Source: Pycnococcus provasolii
Taxonomy: Eukaryota > Chlorophyta > Pseudoscourfieldiophyceae > Pseudoscourfieldiales > Pycnococcaceae
DNA: 64,000 bases
Direction: 5' to 3'
NCBI GenBank assembly: GCA_938743325.2
Contig: OW568900.1
Location: 124,001-188,000, forward strand
Below, one piece after another: positions 46,901 to 52,220 of the stretch; position 1 is the first letter of the stretch, and every line of letters begins with the position of its first letter. The position numbers and the translations under genes were made by a program. The notes under the pieces are model-generated. The model worked only from the letters and a program-made list of their open reading frames with translations, made no database searches and had not been told where the DNA came from.

Positions 46901-47646
46901 ACGTTTCCTCCTGCGCCGACGTACTGCAGGTACGCAGTCACGACGCACAGCATGTCGAGGCAGTTCCACGCGGAGTTGATGTACGCCTTTGGCCCGAAGA
47001 ACAGGCAGTGCGAGACTGTTTTGAGTATGAACTCGGCGGTGAACACGAAGGTGAATACGAACTCTGCGCCGTCTACCGCCGTCCGACACGTGTCTTTGCA
47101 TCCGGCGTCGTCCATGGCAAGGAATGCGCAGTTGGCGAGGATGCATACGAGGATAACTTTGTCGAACCACGCGCTGATGACGACTTTCACGCAGAACTGT
47201 CTCAGCGGGTTTTCCGGCGAGATGAACAAGTACGCGTTATTTCCCGTGCTAATGAGCTCGAGACGGTGCTTAAGCGTCATCGCCTGGAACGATTTATCAT
47301 CACCTTCACCGGAGTCACCAGGGTCACCACCGGAGTCACCACCACCATCATCAAAGGACGAATCATCCAAGGCCTCTGAAGAAACACCACCACCGTCCAC
47401 AGCAAGACCTCTCCGCGTATCGTCACGGTATCCTCTGACACCCCCTGAACCGTCACCCCCTGAAACACCCCCACCTGAAAGACTTAAATCATCCGCACGC
47501 GCTAACAGCATGTTCAACGATGAGTCACCACCACCATAGGAATAATCTTCATCAGGATGGTAAGGGTGAACCGCCGATGACGACATGGACGACGGATGCG
47601 GCCGTGACCCATTTCTCATATTTGCCATGGACGCCATGGACGCCAT
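40957..47646 (-). CDS. Four-domain voltage-gated cation channel with FKBP-like domain in the II-III linker
   Basis: From the Met at 47646 the 2229-residue product has four six-helix repeats (24 membrane helices), an Nav/Cav-like plan. S4 segments carry regular Arg: I AFRAMRPLRAVKALPGLR (about 247-275), II SFRLLRILRSLRALQ (about 567), III VFRLLRVLRPLRMISR (about 1625), IV FRIFRIGRLFRLLKR (about 1970). Pore loops read VVLKSW (I), LTANNW (II), TTLDNW (III) and FTGDEW (IV). The filter position is therefore K/N/D/D, unlike EEEE, DEKA or EEKE. In the long II-III linker, residues about 1191-1322 match the FKBP fold (FGDDITMAMVVREYTGG, NPFKFTFG, HIVEGMEVALP, AEYAAG, FDIEVLDV). The linkers are Ser/Lys-rich. 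A poly-MASM N-terminus starts the protein. Confidence 0.85.
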   Translation of the reverse strand: MASMASMANMRNGSRPHPSSMSSSAVHPYHPDEDYSYGGGDSSLNMLLARADDLSLSGGGVSGGDGSGGVRGYRDDTRRGLAVDGGGVSSEALDDSSFDDGGGDSGGDPGDSGEGDDKSFQAMTLKHRLELISTGNNAYLFISPENPLRQFCVKVVISAWFDKVILVCILANCAFLAMDDAGCKDTCRTAVDGAEFVFTFVFTAEFILKTVSHCLFFGPKAYINSAWNCLDMLCVVTAYLQYVGAGGNVSGLRAFRAMRPLRAVKALPGLRVLVATLMESLPLLRDVALMLVWLLLVFGIVGVQMFMGKLTSRCVVVEPQFQDEVIGSIVPGMRESVCASSVTGYGTCPTGSECRDVGMNPDNGFTSFDNFLWASLSIMRVVVLKSWSKLYVVTMAASGDIAIPFYLLLVLTGSYFAVKLLVVVLVGKFAQVSAILEQELAEARSVSMWTRMKLAMGMTVIPRSDQDRHVFALYFKTFVASPPVERVITSLIIANTVTMAMEHYGMSDDMKHWFGLINLMFTVCFSIEFLMKLAGEGVYDYWSSASNNLDGICVLVSVAELYANVPNSGLSALRSFRLLRILRSLRALQKIDSLRKTMLMVIRGATALSDFVALTMVFIFIFCLLGMQVFGGQPAFDALPHSNYTAGDPVPRVPANVGTFDPDGRRNFNSLPEAAMTVLEMLTANNWIYVMHRGMQAAGDAASLYFLSWIFLGHLTLLTLFLAIVITQTQSPDEEKPQVEENKSPKGSPRKALQPKSSDERSRTTLKLPEEEKSQRKTVRDSRVKPVKMKLMPDALRDVAKMKIFLVSIDEKYGVGDVDEEDLTDPEEAAKKAEESEEEELDIPPVPEGLTALTNADEAADDADYGSFLKPMSLYPMEAFGYGKAKIEISPRKSKRRMSLQGGAKHASFGSQGGSPPQGASGRGSGRAAKSGRSSGRTVISSSHSDSSDSLKEHIDEAHDAPTPARERVRESPEQPKTQFLRQASASPKGEYGGSYSSRKGGLKFVPSMTSIHEEEERRRSLAQDEASRDAFFPTQAMARRTSLVPADSGGGRTDTGGGGLMGMVDAMYPPPAQPADAWGAPAAIASSPATSATTMNAVEAFVQQQQPSYGAGGGGVSTRRDDEAGRYTPKRPTPRQAFPNLTPGRGGIPTPRRSPGSARARTSKGGFSARSMGSDVSGPSLAEEPISLTEDDCVQLSIYQYGPQGPNAPMPEFGDDITMAMVVREYTGGDDNIDDGTGGEGPVLLRRGVENPFKFTFGGASAGDHIVEGMEVALPSLPMGCKANLFCHAEYAAGLKDADGNVVIGKHLVFDIEVLDVRKSWMVGNRPPGPVTESTIYPDADDEATDSMLLGQANRVRSRATKEDVERRLAEKARNTPWQSGSPVKESRDQSNSGGIGRFTLNDGMTTEEEDQRRQRRSSLSVSLQQMASSMSSFSMRNMGSFSGADSSKSSPSPSQIRRSFSRRRSSMYKARNSLFKTDSGYLAQRFAAVKSMARDSFIGNTYKTLRYRKNSFMLFSEGNRFRRMCKAVVSHKSFEGLILTLICIGGVFLAIDDPRLDKKSALKQVLVYCDMVFTCIYTVEMLLKMVANGFCMHEGSYWQNGWNQLDGIIVCTSLASITGSDELSIVRVFRLLRVLRPLRMISRIEGMQIVVNTVIHAFPSIINIVMFGIFQTIVFAIMMTQMFNGRLGRCNDSVIDGVQVLAKDACVPTGVKFVCNLDEGDVCELEEHGTLVERHWFSPYLNFDHIGESLKSLFVLTTLDNWVDVAHAAMDAKGVDMIPQRNTNAVLGSFSVISFVILGSIFWPCMFIGTLVDHYLKVASKGGSSALETSMQAEAMERRRKEQIVEKMAQYYRLQVEPKLIAPRMALRRTFFKLVTSTPFDYFIVVCILVNTACMAVTFKGMDRELEMVLGITNFAFNGVFMLEAVLKLIGLGWEQYQRSSWNRFDLFLIVVNLPEFFITVGAGLTVFRIFRIGRLFRLLKRAKGLRALFETAITALPSIGNVSSLLFLLIFMYAILGMNLFGTGRLEEHEHPRLSDRFKFEGFGNSLIVLWRVFTGDEWSMMMRSAAKCKVGRPCPSPFDDILSMAYFSSFLILARYVLLNLIVAVLLEKFLNRAKEENLLEVDTFFAMVRKRFLLSKFEQKMKMAASGTMARESRASLEKRIAEKKRREVELLRKAEELRSRPRPLQGPFPKSIRSADPKWLREHTMKMREIAKADMEEEKENRN

Positions 47647-47821
47647 GGCCGCGGGGGAGTGGGAATGAAAAAAAAAAGTTGAGGAAAGTTTTTTTTGAAC
47701 TTCCGGCCGGCCCCCCCGGTCCCGGGTCCCTGGAGAGCAAGCAACCCCCCTAAAGGTAGGTGAGCCCTGGCTGGAGTCTTGACCCGCTTTGACTGGACGA
47801 GCTTTGCTTGCACGAGTGGTT

Positions 47822-47880
47822 CTTGCAAGTTGCAAGGGTGTTTGTTTCTTGCAAGAGTGGTTTCTTGCAAGTGCGCAGTA
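47822..47880. repeat. Repeats of the CTTGCAAG palindrome upstream of the channel gene
   Basis: CTTGCAAG occurs three times in about 55 bp (near 47822, 47847 and 47866), with flanking TTTCTTGCAAG/GTGG words. It lies about 180-230 bp upstream of the channel start at 47646. Regulatory meaning is unknown. Confidence 0.35.
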
Positions 47881-47896
47881 CCTTTAGGAAGTAACC

Positions 47897-47905
47897 TTAG
47901 TCTAG
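47897..47905 (+). promoter_or_regulatory. TTAGTCTAG core, third copy
   Basis: The nine-base core of the element seen at 23821-23831 and 28157-28167, preceded by AACC. Here it lies upstream of the channel gene in the opposite sense. Confidence 0.2.
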
Positions 47906-48081
47906 TGAGCCCATGGGCCGGGCTCTGGAGTCTCTTGAGTCTTGACCACCTTAATCAACGTACAAAAACAACGGCCGGCCGCGAGCTTGCAACTGGCAAC
48001 TCGGTCGCGAAATTCCCTTTCACTCAAGTTCCCCCAGCAGGCTTTCGCCTGGAGCAGCTCGCTTATACATGGGCGCAACAC

Positions 48082-48341
48082 GTGACGCCGTCACGTTTAC
48101 TTGACGCGTGACGCGTCACGTGACGCGTCGCGACGCCCCCCCCTTCCGACGTGACGGCGTCACGAACAACCCTAACCCCCCATACTAAACCCTAAAGTAG
48201 CCTAAGCTGGGAATTTGGTCGTGGATTGGTTTAGGGGTTTGTCGGCGCCAAAATCCGTCACCGTGACGGCGTCACGCGTTACTTGACGCGTGACGCGTCA
48301 CGTGACGCGTCGCGACGCCCCCCCTTCCGGCGTGACGGCGT
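48082..48341. repeat. Two 80-bp copies of a nested TGACGCGTCA palindrome array
   Basis: Copy 1 (about 48082-48164) and copy 2 (about 48262-48341) share CGTGACGNCGTCACG, a spacer TTACTTGACGCGTGACGCGT, a perfect 20-bp palindrome GACGCGTCACGTGACGCGTC (48111-48130 and 48292-48311), and CGACGCCCCCCC with TTCCG. A stretch of about 95 bp between them includes CCCTAACCC and ACCCTAAAG. The palindrome includes the E-box CACGTG. Such a structure could bind bZIP or bHLH dimers or seed replication; no function is shown. Confidence 0.7.
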
Positions 48342-48556
48342 AAATGCCCACCTATAAGCTCGCTCCCGAAGGATGTTGGTGACAGCGCGCGGAGCGCGCC
48401 TCTTCGTCACTCCGCCTACCATCTCACTTCGGTCATCCGGCATTCCGGCATAGCGACTCGGGCTTCGAGCTCCGTGAGCAGTCCCCGTGCGTGGTCTGCC
48501 GGCGGTTGCTCGGGGGGAACGCAAACAAAGAAAACTCAAACATGAAATCTATCCAC
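48342..48556. other. Intergenic DNA between the palindrome repeats and the overlapping ORF pair
   Basis: No gene recognised; GC-rich. The minus-strand frame here lacks similarity. Confidence 0.3.
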
Positions 48557-48754
48557 TTACGATAGCTTCAACCAACTTATAACCTTGTCCATGTATGTCT
48601 CAGTCGTTGACCTTACCTTCTCTAGCTCTGCCTCGCCATATGGCTTATCCACCAATCGCCTGCTCTTCTGCATGCACAAATAAGCAATACACACTTCAAG
48701 GAACACCTTGGCTTCGTGTCGAATTTTGTCCTTCTTCGTCTTCGTACTAGTCAT
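48557..48754 (-). CDS. Hypothetical small protein overlapping its neighbour by ATGA
   Basis: The 65-residue frame starts with an ATG at 48754 that overlaps the TGA stop of the upstream 221-residue gene by four bases (ATGA). It contains charged helices (KIRHEAKVFLEVCIAYLC, AELEKVRSTTETYMD). No family was recognised. ATGA overlap is typical of termination-reinitiation or of a frameshifted single gene; together the two products would form one continuous helical protein. It could belong to a mobile element. Confidence 0.4.
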   Translation of the reverse strand: MTSTKTKKDKIRHEAKVFLEVCIAYLCMQKSRRLVDKPYGEAELEKVRSTTETYMDKVISWLKLS

Positions 48755-49416
48755 TTCGCAATTTGCTCGGCCTTGTCCTGTCGAAATTCTTCGACGATAC
48801 GCGCGAAGTCTTTGTCTTCGCTGATTTGTGAGAGCGCCGTGCCGTTAAAGAAATGCGTCACGAAACACGCAATGATCTCGGCAATCTCGGACTCTTCCAG
48901 ATATGAGAACTTCCCGCGATGCGCAAGTTCACTCCCGCCGGGCTGGTGAGAGCCGCCAGGCTCACTAACGCGTTGAGTAATCCCTTCCGATGCTGAGCTC
49001 AACCCTTGTGCTTTCACGGATTCTTCGAGTACTTGGATCTTTGTAGATATGGCTGCGAACTGTTCGTTGAATCTTCCTTCGAAAGTGTGCAACAAGGACT
49101 TCACAACGTCCACAAAGGATTCACTAGATTCTCCAGTTCTTTCGTTTCCTTGACCCGCCTTGTTGTCTATGCCCTTTCGCCTTTTATGCTGTGGGGATTC
49201 CGACGAAGCTGGTAAGGGAGAACCCCGTTTCTTCCCTGAGATGACCTTGGCGGCGGCGTTGGCGGCGGCGTTTGTGATTTTTCCGTTGGCCTTGGCGGCA
49301 GCAGCAGCACGATCGCCCGATTCTTGAGCGGCGTTCTTGTCAATAACGTACGACATCGCCACATTGTCAGCAATTGGGTTCGCATAACCTTCGAAGAATT
49401 TCTGAATTGCCGGCAT
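48751..49416 (-). CDS. Hypothetical coiled-coil protein, ATGA-coupled
   Basis: The 221-residue product starts MPAIQKFFEGYANPIADNVA and has an Ala/Lys-rich basic middle (KANGKITNAAANAAAKV, KRRKG), then a helical segment likely to form a coiled coil (FVDVVKSLLHTFEGRFNEQ to QVLEESVKAQ), then GKFSYLEESEIAEIIACFVTHFF. It ends by overlapping the 65-residue frame. No domain was recognised. It reads like a phage-like or transposon accessory protein, or a nucleic-acid-binding structural protein, but none of this is proven. Confidence 0.45.
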   Translation of the reverse strand: MPAIQKFFEGYANPIADNVAMSYVIDKNAAQESGDRAAAAAKANGKITNAAANAAAKVISGKKRGSPLPASSESPQHKRRKGIDNKAGQGNERTGESSESFVDVVKSLLHTFEGRFNEQFAAISTKIQVLEESVKAQGLSSASEGITQRVSEPGGSHQPGGSELAHRGKFSYLEESEIAEIIACFVTHFFNGTALSQISEDKDFARIVEEFRQDKAEQIAK

Positions 49417-49852
49417 GCTCTCCGAATTCAGAGCCGTGAAACCGAAGCGTGTGTAAAAGCCGATTGGCTTGGCCCGGCCGGCGGCGCTCCATCCCGCCGC
49501 GCGTCGCGCGTTGAATCAGTGCTCGCATGTCGCGTTCCGCGCGTGTGCCGAAGACCACACCGGGATGCGCGTCGGCGAACACACCGACCGCGACTTGGCA
49601 TGGCGCCATCGATCAATCGTATGCGGGCCCTAATAATAAGGGCCTTTCATAAGTGAAAAGGGCCCGGGTGTTTTCCCCTAGAGACCGGTTCATAACTACA
49701 AGTTCAAAGGTGCATCCCCCAACTCCGCCCTTTGGTGCATCAAAGTTCCCCGGGGGCCGGGGGGGGGAGTCCGTTTTTGGCCTGCCCCATTTTCCCGGGG
49801 GGGGGGCGTTTCGGATCGCGCTCGGAATCGGAATCGTTCGTCAAAAGTCGTC
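49417..49852. other. Intergenic region before the GT27-like gene
   Basis: About 435 bp with GC-rich patches and G/C runs of eight or more bases (about 49760-49810) that could form G-quadruplex-like structures. No gene is supported. Confidence 0.35.
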
Positions 49853-51913
49853 ATGGCGCCGCATCAGAAGAGCTCGAGCCGCAGTGACTCGTCGTATGCT
49901 GTGAGTAGTAGCCTTGATCCCTTAGATGATTTAGCAGACTCCCAAGATGCGAAGATCCACCATGCTCGTTATGGGGTGTTTTGTCGCTCTCTCTGGATAC
50001 GCCTCCTTGTGATCCCTTTTCGGCTGATGGTGGTTTTGGTGTTGATTATGATAATCGGGTTTCTTATCGCCGTTTCGCGATCGTTTGGTGAGTTTACTGC
50101 GAATCACAGTGACTTACCTGGTGCGAGTGATTTACCCATACCCACGAAAGTCATGCAAGCGACGCGTGAAACTGCCGTGCGATGGCGGGAAGAAGCGCAG
50201 GCGTGGAAGTCGTTCGCGCAAAAAAGAGCGTACAGACAGAAAGTTATGAGAGAAGAAGATCATGACTTGGCAATAGCAGCAGCCTCACTGAAACCGAAAG
50301 ATGCAGCAGCAGCACAGCCGGTTCAGGCGCTCGCTTCAAATCCCAAAGAAGCACTCCTAAGAGGACACCAACAGCAGACGGCCACGCAGTCGTCAGCGTC
50401 GTCCCTCGGGGACGATCCCATGCCCGCGCCTGGGTCAATCAAGACGATGAGCGTCGTGCTCCCGTGCGCCGGCGAAGACGAACTCATGGTCATGACCGCG
50501 AAGAGCTTCGTCGACTTCACGCCGGAGGATGTGCTCGAGGAGGTGGTCATCGTCGACGACGGCAGCAACCCGCCGCTTGAGACGTTCTGGCCAAAGGGCG
50601 ACTTCAGAGGGACGGACGCACAGACGTGGGCCAAGGTGCGCGAGAAAGTGCGCTTCCTGAGACATGACAGAACGATTGGACTCATGAATGCAAGAACGAC
50701 GGGCGCAAATGCTGCCAAGGGAGATAGCATCGCCGTGTTCGACTGCCACGTGAAGCCCGATCCTGCGTGGAGCAAACACCTGCTCAACGAGCTCAACGTG
50801 AACCCGAAACGCGTCACCATCCCCACCATCACCAGCCTGGATGTCGTTACCTGGCAAGAAATGATGCACATGCGGCCGAGACCAGGACAGGGCATGGCAA
50901 GCTGCTACTTCGCTTGGGACTCCGAGTTCAAGTGGTTCAACAACCGATTCCACGATGCCACGACGCCGAGATGGGTGCCCATGATGTCCGGAGGACTCTT
51001 CGCGATGACGAAGTGGTGGTGGAAGCAGCTTGGCGGCTACGACTCGGAGATGACCGGATGGGGTGGCGAGAACATTGACCAGAGCCTGCGCATTTGGCTT
51101 TGCGGCGGCGAGATCACGCATGCCGAGCCGGCGTACATTGCGCACATGTGGCGAACGAATGATCCAAAGACAAAGGCACATTACCACATCAATGGCGATG
51201 TGCACCGCAATCGCTGGAGGGCGGTTCATGGATGGCTTGGCGCCTTTGAGAATGTCACGCTGCAGTACCCGGACTTTGCGAGGTTCCAGGGTCCCACCGG
51301 ACAAAACGAGGATATGCACGAGTACAACGAAGTGAGACAGCGACTGAAGTGCAAAACATTTGACTACTACCTAGACTTTTTCCACGACATCTACGAGAAA
51401 GCACGCGTTCTGCCGGACGAGATCTTTCGCCTCGAGAGCGTGGTGGCACCAGGGAAATGTTTGGATCGAAGCGACAGTCGACCAGTACAATGGATGATGG
51501 GCCATGCGAAAATGGCCGACGGCCCTGCGGAATTGAAGTCGTGCAATACTGACACGCTGTCGACGCAATGGTGGCACATGGCTAATCGAGACGACGATGG
51601 AAACTGCTGCAAGGGTCTGAAAGGCTATCTTAGTGACCAATGCTTGGGCACAAAAGGCTCCTCCGATTTCCGAACGTCGGTCTGTGCTATCGATGGCAGC
51701 GACTTTAGTCAGAAGGCGAAGATAAAGAAAGTGGAAGGGTCGGTGCTTGGGGAGGTGGAGGTTACCCTGCAAAATTCCAACCAATGCTTGACTGTACAGG
51801 GCGACAAGATCAAGGTTGGATCCTGCGGCACGCCCGAGTCGAGATGGCGTCAAACCGGCACCCATCTTGCGATGGAACGCGAAGTGTATAATGCTCTCAA
51901 GGCTAAGCAATAA
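49853..51913 (+). CDS. GT27-like polypeptide GalNAc-transferase with C-terminal ricin-like domain
   Basis: The 686-residue product is a type II Golgi enzyme: cytosolic tail, membrane anchor (LLVIPFRLMVVLVLIMIIGFLI, about 43-68), stem, then catalytic domain. Seen are SVVLPCAGEDELMVMTAKS (fold start), EVVIVDDGS, FDCHVKPDP (the DxH metal motif, near residue 297), SGGLFAMTKWWW and GWGGENIDQSLRIWLCGG, the Gal/GalNAc-transferase motif of ppGalNAcTs. After about residue 520 a ricin-B-like lectin region has the repeating CLxx and QWW patterns (KCLDRSD, QCLTVQGDKI). It should add GalNAc or a related sugar to Ser/Thr. Plants lack clear GT27 members, so this gene is notable in a green-type genome. Confidence 0.8.
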   Translation: MAPHQKSSSRSDSSYAVSSSLDPLDDLADSQDAKIHHARYGVFCRSLWIRLLVIPFRLMVVLVLIMIIGFLIAVSRSFGEFTANHSDLPGASDLPIPTKVMQATRETAVRWREEAQAWKSFAQKRAYRQKVMREEDHDLAIAAASLKPKDAAAAQPVQALASNPKEALLRGHQQQTATQSSASSLGDDPMPAPGSIKTMSVVLPCAGEDELMVMTAKSFVDFTPEDVLEEVVIVDDGSNPPLETFWPKGDFRGTDAQTWAKVREKVRFLRHDRTIGLMNARTTGANAAKGDSIAVFDCHVKPDPAWSKHLLNELNVNPKRVTIPTITSLDVVTWQEMMHMRPRPGQGMASCYFAWDSEFKWFNNRFHDATTPRWVPMMSGGLFAMTKWWWKQLGGYDSEMTGWGGENIDQSLRIWLCGGEITHAEPAYIAHMWRTNDPKTKAHYHINGDVHRNRWRAVHGWLGAFENVTLQYPDFARFQGPTGQNEDMHEYNEVRQRLKCKTFDYYLDFFHDIYEKARVLPDEIFRLESVVAPGKCLDRSDSRPVQWMMGHAKMADGPAELKSCNTDTLSTQWWHMANRDDDGNCCKGLKGYLSDQCLGTKGSSDFRTSVCAIDGSDFSQKAKIKKVEGSVLGEVEVTLQNSNQCLTVQGDKIKVGSCGTPESRWRQTGTHLAMEREVYNALKAKQ

Positions 51914-51931
51914 TTCAAAAAGCTAAGATTT

Positions 51932-51956
51932 GCTCATTCAGTAATGGAATGTACTT
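51932..51956 (+). promoter_or_regulatory. Shared 3'-flank motif, copy 3
   Basis: GCTCATTCAGTAATGGAATGTACTT lies about 20 nt downstream of the GT27-like stop at 51913, in the gene's sense. Nineteen bases match the copy at 11438-11458 exactly. Confidence 0.55.
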
Positions 51957-52220
51957 CAGTTTTTTTTTTCAAGAATTCCACCCTCGCCTGCTGGATAAGC
52001 GGTCGCACCATAACGTAAACGCGACGACGTGCTGCGCTGCAGCGGATGATTGTGACAAATGCTGGCCCAAACTGCTCCTGACGTGATAGGACGGTTTCCC
52101 AGTGGGTGAGTGGAATCATTCAAAAAGTAATATGCTAAAACTACAAAGGCAATCAGAGCCAAAACAAAACAAAACAACAAAATCAACGTGAAACGCTGAT
52201 AGAACTGAACATTTATTCCA
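51957..52220. other. Gap between convergent genes
   Basis: No gene is supported. A minus-strand frame with a hydrophobic stretch (FTLILLFCFVLALIAFVVLAYY) extends from here into the GRAM-VASt gene but has no other support. Confidence 0.3.
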
